Origin: Streptomyces rimosus subsp. rimosus
GTDB lineage: Bacteria; Actinomycetota; Actinomycetes; Streptomycetales; Streptomycetaceae
Length of the DNA: 64,000 bases
Reading direction: 5' to 3'
Assembly: GCF_000720725.1 (NCBI RefSeq)
Contig: NZ_JOCQ01000037.1
Coordinates: 11,365-75,364, forward strand
Part shown: piece by piece, positions 10,169 through 18,198 of the stretch
Layout: every line of letters begins with the position of its first letter
Position numbering within the stretch: the stretch's first letter is position 1
Notes under the pieces: generated by a model
Database searches by the model: none
Seen by the model: only the letters and a program-made list of their open reading frames with translations
Told to the model about the DNA's origin: nothing
Translations under genes and position numbers: made by a program

Positions 10169-11101
10169 GTGAAGGCCGGTGAAGAACTCCCCCAGTCCGC
10201 GCAGCCCCGCGGCGACACCCTGTCCGCGACGGATGTCACCGTGGCGTACGACGGTGTCGACGTCGTGCACGGGGCGTCCCTCCAGCTGTCGCCGGGTCAG
10301 GTGACCGTCCTGGTCGGCCCGAACGGCAGTGGGAAGTCGACGCTGCTGCGCACCGTGGCGCGATTGCAGCGGGCCCGGAGTGCGGCCCTGACCCTCGGCG
10401 AGGAGACGGACGGTTTCGCGCTCACACCGCGCGAGTTCTCGCGGCGGGTCGCGCTGCTGCCCCAGGGGCGGCCCACGCCCAGCGGGCTGACGGTGCGGGA
10501 TGTCGTGGAGTTCGGGCGGTATCCGTACCGGGGGCGCTGGGGCCGGGCCGACCCGGGCGGCCACGAGGCGGTGCAGCGGGCGCTGCGGATGACCGGGGTC
10601 GCCGACCTGGCCGAGCGGGGCGCCGAACACCTCTCCGGCGGCCAGCTGCAACGGGTGTGGCTCGCGGGGTGCCTCGCGCAGGACACCGGCGTACTGCTGC
10701 TGGACGAGCCGACGACCTACCTCGACCTGCGCTACCAGGTGGAACTCCTGGACCTGATACGGGACTTGGCGGACGACCACGCGATCGCCGTCGGGGTGGT
10801 GCTGCACGACCTGGACCAGGCGGCGGCCGTCGCCGACCGGATCGTGCTGCTGCGGTCGGGCCGGGTGATCGCGGACGGGGAGCCGGCGGACGTCCTCACA
10901 CCGGAGCGGCTTTCGGACACGTACGGCATCCGGATCGAGGTCTCCACCGACCCGTCGACGGGACGGCTGCGCACCCGCGCGATCGGCCGGCACCACACCC
11001 GCCGGACGCCGGACGGCGGCCCGGCACCCACACCGGACAACCAGCACAACGCGCGCGACGCGCGCAACGCACACAGCGAAAGGCTCGGTGCCACCTCATG
11101 A
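10169..11101 (+). CDS. iron-siderophore ABC transporter ATPase
   Basis: FecE/FhuC-type ATPase of 310 residues that powers uptake of ferric siderophores. Walker A is GPNGSGKST near residue 50, the signature is LSGGQLQRV near 155, Walker B is GVLLLDEPTTYLD, and the H-loop is VLHDLDQ. The GTG at 10169 is used because the iron box ends 5 nt upstream and no Shine-Dalgarno fits. The C-terminal tail (GRHHTRRTPDGG onward) is a long polar extension. The stop overlaps the binding-protein start by 4 nt (ATGA), so the genes are translationally coupled. Iron-dependent repression is strongly implied. Confidence 0.95.
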   Translation: MKAGEELPQSAQPRGDTLSATDVTVAYDGVDVVHGASLQLSPGQVTVLVGPNGSGKSTLLRTVARLQRARSAALTLGEETDGFALTPREFSRRVALLPQGRPTPSGLTVRDVVEFGRYPYRGRWGRADPGGHEAVQRALRMTGVADLAERGAEHLSGGQLQRVWLAGCLAQDTGVLLLDEPTTYLDLRYQVELLDLIRDLADDHAIAVGVVLHDLDQAAAVADRIVLLRSGRVIADGEPADVLTPERLSDTYGIRIEVSTDPSTGRLRTRAIGRHHTRRTPDGGPAPTPDNQHNARDARNAHSERLGATS

Positions 11102-12075
11102 GACGACTCCTGCTCACCGTCGCGGCGGCCACCGCCGCCGCGCTTACCCTGGGCGCGTGCGGTACGACCCGGCCCGCCGCCGACCAGGCCGGGACGTCCG
11201 CCGGGCGCATCTCCCTCACCGATGCGTCCGGTACGAAGGTGGAGCTGGACGGGCCCGCCAAGAAGGTCGTCGGTACCGAGTGGAACGTCGTCGAGCACCT
11301 GGCCGCGCTGGGCGTCGAGCCGGCCGGCGTCGCCGACGTCAAGGGGTACAAGTCCTGGGACAGGGCCGTACCGCTGAAGAACGAGCCGAAGGACATCGGC
11401 ACCCGCGGCGAGCCGAGCATGGACACCGTCGCCGCGCTCGCGCCCGATCTCATCGTCGCCACCAGCGACCTGCCCAAGGCCGCCCTCACGCAGTTGCGGA
11501 AGATAGCCCCGGTGCTGGAGCTGAAGGCCGCCGACGAGACGGATCCGATCGGGCAGATGACAAAGGAGCTGGACCTGATCGCCAAGGCCACGGGCACCAC
11601 AAAGCGCGCCGACACGCTCAAGAAGGGTTTCGAGGCGAAGCTCGCGGAGGGCCGGCGGAAGCTGGCGGCAGCCGGGCGCGAGGGCACGAAGTTCGCCTTC
11701 GCGGACGGTTATGTGCAGGGCAGTCAGGTGACGATCCGGCCGTACACCGCCGGTTCGCTGATCGGCGCGGTGAACGAGCGGCTCGGGCTGAAGAACCCCT
11801 GGTCGATGAAGGGCGACCCGCCCTACGGGCTCGCCAAGACCGACGTCGAGGGGCTGACCAAGCTCGGTGACGTGGAGTTCGCGTACATCGGCAGCGACGA
11901 CGACAAAAGCGCCTCGCCGTTCACCGGTGTGCTCGCCGGCAACGCGGTCTGGAAGTCGCTGCCGTTCGTGAAGGCGGGCAAGGTGCACCGGCTGCCCGAC
12001 GGTGTGTGGATGTTCGGCGGCACCGGGTCGATGGAGTCGTACGTCGACTCCGTCGTCGCCGCGCTGACGAAGTGA
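11098..12075 (+). CDS. iron-siderophore-binding lipoprotein
   Basis: FecB/FhuD-type substrate-binding lipoprotein of 325 residues for ferric siderophores. The N-terminus has a lipoprotein signal with lipobox LGAC (Cys21). The mature protein has the two-lobed periplasmic-binding fold of this class, with ISLTDASGTKVEL and the typical PDLIVATSDL and GKVHRLPDGVW segments. It overlaps the ATPase gene by 4 nt and runs straight into the permease gene, so all three form one iron-boxed operon. The siderophore cannot be named; no NRPS or NIS synthetase genes lie in the window. Confidence 0.95.
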   Translation: MRRLLLTVAAATAAALTLGACGTTRPAADQAGTSAGRISLTDASGTKVELDGPAKKVVGTEWNVVEHLAALGVEPAGVADVKGYKSWDRAVPLKNEPKDIGTRGEPSMDTVAALAPDLIVATSDLPKAALTQLRKIAPVLELKAADETDPIGQMTKELDLIAKATGTTKRADTLKKGFEAKLAEGRRKLAAAGREGTKFAFADGYVQGSQVTIRPYTAGSLIGAVNERLGLKNPWSMKGDPPYGLAKTDVEGLTKLGDVEFAYIGSDDDKSASPFTGVLAGNAVWKSLPFVKAGKVHRLPDGVWMFGGTGSMESYVDSVVAALTK

Positions 12076-12098
12076 CGACGAGACCTCCGCGAAAGATC

Positions 12099-14177
12099 AT
12101 GACCGTCACCACCACCGCTCCCCCTGCCCCCACCGCCGCGGCGGCGCCCCGGAAAGGCGGCGCGGTCGCGGTGACGGCCGGGCTCGTCCTGCTGATCGCC
12201 GCCCTCGCGCTCGTCGATATCGCGCAGGGCACCTCCGGTGTCGGCGCGGCGGAGGTGTGGAAGGCGCTCACCGGGCAGGCCGACGCGGCGGACGCCTCCG
12301 TCGTCGTCGCCTCCCGGCTGCCGCGCATGACCGCCGGGCTGCTGGTCGGCGCGGCCCTCGGCATGGCGGGCGCCGCTCTCCAGGCCGTCAGCCGCAACGT
12401 CCTCGCCGCACCCGACACCCTCGCGGTCAACGCCGGTTCGTACCTCGCGCTCGGCCTTGTGGCCACGACCGGCGTCTCGCTGCCGCTGCTCGCCTCGTCC
12501 GGTGTCGCCTTCGTCGGCGGGCTGGCGGCCGCGGCCGTCGTCCTCGGGCTGTCCGGGCTGGGCACCGGGACCGTACGGCTGGTCCTGGCGGGCAGCGCGC
12601 TGACCCTCGGCCTCACCTCCGTCACCGAGGGACTGCTGCTGCTGTTCCCCGAACGGACGGAAGGGCTGTACGAGTGGAACCAGGGCAGCATCGCGCAGAA
12701 CGGGTTCGGCGGAGTGCTGTGGCTGCTGCCGCTCGCCGCCGCCGGACTGGCGGGGCTGCTGCTGGTCGCCCGCCGGGTCGACACCCTGGCACTCGGCGAC
12801 GACGCCGCGCGGGGCCTGGGCGTACCGGTGCGGGCCACCCGGGTGATCACCGTCGTGCTGGCGGCGCTGCTGTCCGCCACGGCCGTCACCCTCGCCGGGC
12901 CGATCGGCTTCGTCGGGCTGAGCGCCCCGGCCCTCGTACGCCTGCTGGCGCGCCGGTACCGCGGCTTCTCCCGTACGCGCGCGAGCGTGACGCGGTCCGC
13001 GCTGACCGGCGCGGCGCTGGTGCTCGGCTCGGACGTCGCGCTGCGGGCGGTGGTACCGGCCGATGTGGCGGTGGCCGTGCCGACCGGCGTGGTGACGAGC
13101 CTGGTCGGCGCCGTCTTCCTGGTGGTGCTGGCGACCCGGGGCCGGGACACCGGTGCCGCCGCTCCGCCCGACCGCTTGCACATCCGCAGCCGTACCGTCT
13201 TCCTGGCGGTGACCGGGACGCTGGTGGCGGTACTGATCGCCGTGACCGTCGTCTCCGTCCTGCTCGGCGACTCCAAGCTGCTGCTCGGCGATGTCGCGAA
13301 CTGGGCGCAGGGCAGGGCCGGACGGGCCGTCTCCTTCGTCCTGGACACCCGGGTACCACGGGTGCTCGCCGCCCTGCTGGCAGGAGCGGCCCTCGCCCTC
13401 GCGGGCACCCTGGTCCAGGCCGTCACCCGCAACCCGCTCGCCGACCCGGGCGTCATGGGCGTCTCCGGCGGCGCGGCGCTGGGCGCGGTGATCCTGGTGA
13501 CGTCCGCGCCCGAGGCCGGTCCGGCCGGCCTCGCCGCCGCTGCCTTCGCGGGCGCCGCCCTGGCCGCCGCGCTCGTCTTCGGACTGTCCGCGCGCGGCGG
13601 CTTCCGGCAGAACCGCCTGGTGCTGGTAGGTATGGGTGTCGCCACCGCGAGCGCCGCCCTGATCAGCCTGTTCATCGTCCTCACCGACCCGTTCAACGCC
13701 ACCAAGGCGCTGACCTGGCTGTCCGGTTCGACGTACGGACGGACGCTGCCCGACCTCCTGCCGCTTGCCGTCGTCCTCGCGGCCGGCGTCGCCGTGTCGG
13801 TCGCCCGGCGCACCGAACTCGACCTCGTCTCACTCGACGAGGACACTCCGAGGCTCCTGGGACTCGGGGTCCCCCGGGCGCGCCTCGGCCTCCTGGCACT
13901 GGGCGTCCTGCTGAGCGCGGCGGCCGTCGCCGCAACCGGAACCATCGCCTTCGTCGGCCTGGTCGCCCCGCACGCCGCCCGCGCCCTGGTGGGCCGACGG
14001 CACGTACGGGTGGTGCCGGTGGCGGTGCTGCTGGGCGCGGTGCTGGTGGGGACGGCGGACATGGTGGGCCGGACGGTGATCGCACCGGCCCAGCTGGGAG
14101 CGGGACTCCTCACGGCGGTCATCGGGACGCCGTACTTCCTGTGGTTGCTGGTGCGGACCCGGGGTGGGAGGCGGTAA
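12099..14177 (+). CDS. fused FecCD-type iron-siderophore permease
   Basis: Inner-membrane permease of the iron transporter with both FecCD halves in one 692-residue chain, like FhuB. The halves (about 20-345 and 375-690) each contain the family's coupling region; compare LAAPDTLAVNAGSY in the first with LADPGVMGVSGGAA in the second, and GPIGFVGLSAPALVR with GTIAFVGLVAPHAAR. The two half-permeases supply the roughly 20 membrane helices normally split over two subunits. The start is ATG 12099 or the overlapping GTG at 12072 (GTGA with the previous stop), which would add nine residues. The ATG is chosen for its conventional N-terminus, but the GTG would give translational coupling. Confidence 0.93.
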   Translation: MTVTTTAPPAPTAAAAPRKGGAVAVTAGLVLLIAALALVDIAQGTSGVGAAEVWKALTGQADAADASVVVASRLPRMTAGLLVGAALGMAGAALQAVSRNVLAAPDTLAVNAGSYLALGLVATTGVSLPLLASSGVAFVGGLAAAAVVLGLSGLGTGTVRLVLAGSALTLGLTSVTEGLLLLFPERTEGLYEWNQGSIAQNGFGGVLWLLPLAAAGLAGLLLVARRVDTLALGDDAARGLGVPVRATRVITVVLAALLSATAVTLAGPIGFVGLSAPALVRLLARRYRGFSRTRASVTRSALTGAALVLGSDVALRAVVPADVAVAVPTGVVTSLVGAVFLVVLATRGRDTGAAAPPDRLHIRSRTVFLAVTGTLVAVLIAVTVVSVLLGDSKLLLGDVANWAQGRAGRAVSFVLDTRVPRVLAALLAGAALALAGTLVQAVTRNPLADPGVMGVSGGAALGAVILVTSAPEAGPAGLAAAAFAGAALAAALVFGLSARGGFRQNRLVLVGMGVATASAALISLFIVLTDPFNATKALTWLSGSTYGRTLPDLLPLAVVLAAGVAVSVARRTELDLVSLDEDTPRLLGLGVPRARLGLLALGVLLSAAAVAATGTIAFVGLVAPHAARALVGRRHVRVVPVAVLLGAVLVGTADMVGRTVIAPAQLGAGLLTAVIGTPYFLWLLVRTRGGRR

Positions 14178-14218
14178 GGCGCCACGTCAGCCACGCTGTC
14201 CACGCACTGAGGGCGCTG

Positions 14219-14271
14219 AACTACCTTAACCTTCCCTACCTGAGGGACAGATAGGGAAGGTTAAGGTAGTT
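14219..14271. promoter_or_regulatory. perfect 20-bp inverted repeat before the excisionase-like gene
   Basis: AACTACCTTAACCTTCCCTA (14219-14238) is repeated exactly in reverse complement at 14252-14271, with 13 nt between. The right arm ends 8 nt before the GTG at 14280 and is followed by TTTTG. It could be the terminator of the iron operon, the operator of the next gene, or both. The AT-rich arms and the 8-nt gap to the start favour an operator over a simple terminator. Confidence 0.65.
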
Positions 14272-14279
14272 TTGTTGCC

Positions 14280-14711
14280 GTGAACGATCGTCTCTACTCC
14301 GTGGAACAAGTAGCCGACCGTCTCGGCCTGCACGTACGCACTGTCCGCAACTACGTGCGCGACGGGCGGCTCGCCGCCGTCCGCATCGGCAAGCAGTACC
14401 GGATCGCGCACGAGGACCTGGAAGCCTTCACCGGCCGCCCGGTTCCCGCCGCTCCGGGGGACCCGGCCGGCGGGTCCCGGCACAGCGAGGTGTCGAGCAT
14501 CGTGGAGATCGACGCGGTCGACGCCCGGACCGCCGACCGGGTGGCCACGTCGCTGACCGCCTCGGTCGCCCACCGCGGCCCCGGCGACCGGCCCCTGCGG
14601 ATCGAGACGGCGTACAACCCGGAGCGGGCCCGGATGAAGGTCATCATTCTCGGCGGCCCGGCCGACACGGCCCGGCTGCTCGAATACATCGAGGGGGTGC
14701 TCTCTTCGTGA
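14280..14711 (+). CDS. excisionase/MerR-type DNA-binding protein
   Basis: Small regulator of 143 residues. Residues 1-52 form a helix_turn_helix_17/excisionase-type winged helix: YSVEQVADRLGLHVRTVRNY, then VRDGRLAAVRIGKQYRI and HEDLEAFTG. The remaining 90 residues form a separate alpha/beta domain (SSIVEIDAVDARTADRVATS and RMKVIILGGPADTARLLEYI) that looks like a small sensory or dimerisation module. The GTG start lies just behind a perfect 20-bp inverted repeat, suggesting autoregulation. The 4-nt overlap (GTGA) with the hydrolase gene makes them a coupled pair, so the hydrolase's substrate or product may be the signal. Confidence 0.8.
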   Translation: MNDRLYSVEQVADRLGLHVRTVRNYVRDGRLAAVRIGKQYRIAHEDLEAFTGRPVPAAPGDPAGGSRHSEVSSIVEIDAVDARTADRVATSLTASVAHRGPGDRPLRIETAYNPERARMKVIILGGPADTARLLEYIEGVLSS

Positions 14712-15547
14712 GCACGATCTACAAGTCCGAGGCCGGCGAGCAGCGGCTCCGGCGGCACTACCAGGAAGCGCTGGACAACTGGCCGGTCCCCGCCGAGCAC
14801 ATACGGGTACCGACCGGCGAAGGCGAGACCTTCGTCGTCGTCTCCGGCCCGAAGGAGGCTCCGCCGCTGGTCCTGCTGCACGGCGCGGGGGCGAACGCGA
14901 GCATGTGGCAGGGCGACGTCGCCACCTGGTCGCGGTACTTCCGTACGTACGCCGTCGACCTCATCGGCGAACCGGGCCTGAGCGCGCCGTCCCGCCCGCC
15001 CCTGACCTCCGACGCGTACGCGCGGTGGCTCGACGACGTACTGGACGGCCTGGGAATCGGAACCACTCCGGTCGTCGCCACCTCCCTCGGCGGCTGGATG
15101 GCCCTGGACCACGCCACCCGCCGCCCCGGCCGGGTGACCCGCCTGGCTCTGCTGTGCCCCGGCGGCCTGGGAAGACAGCGGATGGGCCTGCTCTTCAAGG
15201 CCCTGCTCCTGCGCTCGTTCGGACGCCGGGGGATGCGCCGTTCCGCACAGAGCGCCACGGGCCTGAGTACGCCGCAGGCCGCCCCGGTCCTCGACCAAGT
15301 AGTGCTGACCTTCCAGCATTTCGTACCGCGTACGGAGCGGCTGCCGGTGTTCTCGGACGACGCGCTCCGCGGCCTGGACGTCCCGCTGCTGTTGATCGCC
15401 GGGACCGACGACGCGCTCTTCGACTCGGCGGGCACGGCCCGGCGCGTACAGGAGAACGTCCCGGACGCGACCGTGCGGCTGCTGCCCGGCGTCGGGCACG
15501 CGGTCTTCGGGCAGACGGATGAGGTGCTGGGGTTCTTGCGGGGGTAA
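14708..15547 (+). CDS. alpha/beta hydrolase
   Basis: Alpha/beta-hydrolase fold protein of 279 residues, cytoplasmic. The oxyanion region is LVLLHGAGANASMW (about 56-69). The nucleophile elbow is VATSLGGW, with Ala in place of the first Gly of GxSxG. The acid is in AGTDDALF and the catalytic His in GVGHAVF near the C-terminus. Its sequence resembles esterase/epoxide-hydrolase-like members, but the substrate cannot be told. It is translationally coupled to the excisionase-like regulator. Confidence 0.88.
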   Translation: MSTIYKSEAGEQRLRRHYQEALDNWPVPAEHIRVPTGEGETFVVVSGPKEAPPLVLLHGAGANASMWQGDVATWSRYFRTYAVDLIGEPGLSAPSRPPLTSDAYARWLDDVLDGLGIGTTPVVATSLGGWMALDHATRRPGRVTRLALLCPGGLGRQRMGLLFKALLLRSFGRRGMRRSAQSATGLSTPQAAPVLDQVVLTFQHFVPRTERLPVFSDDALRGLDVPLLLIAGTDDALFDSAGTARRVQENVPDATVRLLPGVGHAVFGQTDEVLGFLRG

Positions 15548-15556
15548 GGGCGCTCT

Positions 15557-16525
15557 TCAGAGAAGCAGCAGGGCCCCGGCGCGCTTCACGGTACGGATGA
15601 CCGGGGCCGTCTCGATGGCGCGGATCGCGTCCAGGGCGGCGATGCGCTGCGTCAGGTAGCGCGAAAGGTCCAGCGCGTCACGGCAGTTGACGGCCGCGAG
15701 GAGGTTGGTCGGCCCGGTGGTCAGCGCGACCAGGGAGACTTCCGGGTGGCAGGCCATCGCGGACGCCACGGCGGTGACCTGGGACGGCCGTACCGACATC
15801 CACAGGCGGGCTTCGGCACGGAAGCCGAGCGCGGTCGGCGGGATGTCGACCAGGAAAGCCAGCACCCCCGCCCGGCGCAGCGTGTTCAGCCGCCGCCGGA
15901 CGGTGGACTCCGGGCGCCCGGTGGCGGCGGCCAGCTCGGCGTGGCTCGCCCGCCCGTCCCGCGCGAGGAGTTCGAGCAGCGGACGGTCCTCCGGCACGAG
16001 GGAGATCTCGGCCGCCTCCGGAGGCGGCGGGGTCAGTGCCGCGGCCTGCTCGGGGGGCAGGCACGCCGGGCCCGACCAGTTGCTGGGCAGCGCGTAGGAA
16101 TCGAGCAGGAGGTGCGCGGACACCGCGGTGATGCGGGCCGTGCGGGGCAGCTTGTGCAGCAGCAGGACCTCGCTCTCCTCGGTGGTGGGGGTCTGTGCGC
16201 TGCACGAGATCTCCGTACCGCCGGAGAGCAGGTGGACGTACGAGGTGTCCGGGCGGGCCGCGAGCGCCTTGGCCAGGGCGTTCCCGGCGTCCGGCGTGCA
16301 CTGGACGCGGATCGTCCACGCGCTGTGGCCGAGCCGGGAGCCGTCGAGCGTGCCGACGACGCGCAGGATTCCGGCGGTCCGCAACCGGCGGTAACGGCGC
16401 GCGACGGTGCTCTCGGACACGCCGAGCACCTCACCGACGAGGCGGAACGGCACCCGGCCGTCGAGCTGCAGCGCGTGCACCATACTCCGGTCGATCCCGT
16501 CGAGTGTGACCGTATCCGTCTTCAT
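15557..16525 (-). CDS. tandem Lrp/AsnC-family regulator
   Basis: Double-length Lrp/AsnC protein of 322 residues: two helix-turn-helix/ligand-binding units in series. The first HTH (DGRVPFRLVGEVLGVSESTV) is near residue 20-45 and the second (DGRASHAELAAATGRPESTV) near 190. The ATG at 16525 gives the normal N-terminus MKTDTVTLDGIDRSMVHALQ; the longer in-frame reading upstream lies over the divergent promoter region and is not used. It is divergent from the MFS gene at 16707 with 181 bp between. That gap holds CTCTGAGATCTCTGATGTCTC-like repeats around a GAGATCTC palindrome (16674-16681). Control of the exporter is likely. Confidence 0.9.
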   Translation of the reverse strand: MKTDTVTLDGIDRSMVHALQLDGRVPFRLVGEVLGVSESTVARRYRRLRTAGILRVVGTLDGSRLGHSAWTIRVQCTPDAGNALAKALAARPDTSYVHLLSGGTEISCSAQTPTTEESEVLLLHKLPRTARITAVSAHLLLDSYALPSNWSGPACLPPEQAAALTPPPPEAAEISLVPEDRPLLELLARDGRASHAELAAATGRPESTVRRRLNTLRRAGVLAFLVDIPPTALGFRAEARLWMSVRPSQVTAVASAMACHPEVSLVALTTGPTNLLAAVNCRDALDLSRYLTQRIAALDAIRAIETAPVIRTVKRAGALLLL

Positions 16526-16673
16526 GGCCCATGAGTGTGCCAGTTTCCGCCACCGCGGAGGGCCTGGCTGGGGTCCGGCACCCCGGCGCGCCGAAGGTGA
16601 GACGGCGTCCCGGGCGCCTTCGCCGACCCGGGGACCGCAGAGACGCAATGCCTCTGAAACCTCCACAACCTCT

Positions 16674-16681
16674 GAGATCTC
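16674..16681. promoter_or_regulatory. possible operator between Lrp and MFS genes
   Basis: GAGATCTC lies within a run of CTCTGA/TCTCTGA/TGTCTC-like repeats (about 16650-16692) in the 181-bp divergent gap. Lrp-family regulators often bind such degenerate, phased repeats. Confidence 0.3.
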
Positions 16682-16706
16682 TGATGTCTCCGAAGAAGGA
16701 AGCAGC

Positions 16707-18089
16707 ATGCGCAAGTGGTGGCCGCTGGCGGCCGTCTGCTCGGGAAGTTTCGTGTTCCTCCTCGACACCACCGTGCTGTCGGTGGCCCTCCCCCGAATCG
16801 GTGACGACCTGGCCGCGCCGCTGTCCGCCCTGGAGTGGGTGGCCAACGCGTACACGCTGGTACTGGCGGTGCTCATGCTCCCGATGGGGTCGCTGAGCGA
16901 CCGCTTCGGCGCGCGCGGGCTGTACGTCGCCGGGCTCACGGTGTTCGGACTGGCCTCGCTGGGCTGCGCGCTGGCCCCGGGCGCAGGCGTACTGATCGCG
17001 GCGCGGGGCGTACAGGGTGTCGGTGGCGCCGCGCTGGCGGTGTCCACGTTCGCACTCATCGGCTCGGTGTACCGGGGGCCCGACATGGGGCGGGCCATGG
17101 GCGTGTTCGGTGCCGTGACGGGCTTGGGCGCCGCGGCCGGCCCGATGCTCGGGGGCCTGCTCGCGGAGTGCCTCGGGTGGCGGTCGGTCTTCTTCCTCAA
17201 CGTCCCGCTCATCGTCGCCACCATCGTGCTGACCCTGCGCGTGCTGGACGGGCACCGGCGGACCACCAGGACGCGCACCGACCTGCCGGGCATGGCCGTC
17301 TTCGCTCTCTGCGCGGGCTCGCTCACCTACGCCCTCACCCTGGCGGGCGAGAAGGGCTGGTCCTCGCCCGAGGTGCTGAGCCTGCTCGGCCTCGCTGCCA
17401 TCACCCTCCCCGCCTTCATCCGTACCGAACTGCGCGGCACCGCCCCACTGCTCGACGTACGGCTCTTCGCCCGCCCCGCGTTCTCCGCAGTGATGCTGTG
17501 CACCCTGGCCTCCACCGCCGCCTTCGCGGCCCTCGTCTACACCTCGCTGTGGCTCCAGTCGGGACTCGGGCTGGGCCCGGTCCGCGCCGGACTGGCGCTC
17601 ATGCCCCTGGCGCTGGCCTCCTTCGCCACCTCTCTGATCAGCGGCCGCAGGCTGCACGGGGCATCGCCTCGGGCGGTGCTCGGTACGGGGCTGGGACTGA
17701 GCGGGATCGGCTGCGCCCTTCAGGCGGTACCCGGCAGTCACTCGTCCGTGGGATTTCTCGCGCTCGGATTGACGGTCACCGGTGTCGGTGTGGGCCTGCT
17801 GGGCCCGGTACTGGGAGCCGCGGTCTTCGCCGCGCTTCCGCCGGAGCGGGGCGGCATGGCGGCCGGAGCCATGACCACGTTCCGGCAACTGGGGCAGACG
17901 CTCGGGGTCGCGGTGTTCGGGGTGCTGTACCGGCAGGGCTCCGCCGTGGGTCTGACTCGGGTGTTGACGGCCGCTGCCGTGACCGGGGCGGTGGGAGCCG
18001 TGTCGTCCTTCGTATGGGGGCCGAAGGGGCGGGCTCGGTGGAGGGCGGGGGCGAAGGGGAAACGGAGGTCGGAGGCCGTGGCGGAGTAA
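16707..18089 (+). CDS. MFS drug-efflux-type transporter (DHA2)
   Basis: Integral membrane exporter of 460 residues with about 14 predicted helices, DHA2 type. Motif A (GSLSDRFGARGLYV) follows the second helix, and motif C-like glycines (GAVTGLGAAAGPMLGG) are in helix 5, typical of proton antiporters for drugs or metabolites. ATG 16707 is preceded by AAGGA with a 6-nt gap. The C-terminus is a short basic tail. It is divergent from a tandem Lrp regulator that probably senses a ligand for its induction. The substrate is unknown. Confidence 0.92.
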   Translation: MRKWWPLAAVCSGSFVFLLDTTVLSVALPRIGDDLAAPLSALEWVANAYTLVLAVLMLPMGSLSDRFGARGLYVAGLTVFGLASLGCALAPGAGVLIAARGVQGVGGAALAVSTFALIGSVYRGPDMGRAMGVFGAVTGLGAAAGPMLGGLLAECLGWRSVFFLNVPLIVATIVLTLRVLDGHRRTTRTRTDLPGMAVFALCAGSLTYALTLAGEKGWSSPEVLSLLGLAAITLPAFIRTELRGTAPLLDVRLFARPAFSAVMLCTLASTAAFAALVYTSLWLQSGLGLGPVRAGLALMPLALASFATSLISGRRLHGASPRAVLGTGLGLSGIGCALQAVPGSHSSVGFLALGLTVTGVGVGLLGPVLGAAVFAALPPERGGMAAGAMTTFRQLGQTLGVAVFGVLYRQGSAVGLTRVLTAAAVTGAVGAVSSFVWGPKGRARWRAGAKGKRRSEAVAE

Positions 18090-18170
18090 CCCGGCCCAGG
18101 GCGCCCACAGCCGCGACGCGCGGCGACCGTGCCAACGCCTACGCCTACGCCTCCCACCCGATTACTCGCG

Positions 18171-18186
18171 ATCTCATATCTGAGAT
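18171..18186. promoter_or_regulatory. inverted-repeat operator before the XRE-MurA gene
   Basis: ATCTCATATCTGAGAT has perfect 6-bp arms around TATC, 12 nt upstream of the ATG at 18199. It is a natural site for autorepression by the XRE domain of the downstream product. Confidence 0.6.
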
Positions 18187-18198
18187 ACCGTCTACCTC

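Noticed and set aside
16526..17326. N-terminal extension of the Lrp-type regulator
   Set aside because: The frame runs on over the divergent MFS gene; MKTDTV at 16525 is the standard start and the extension is low-complexity.
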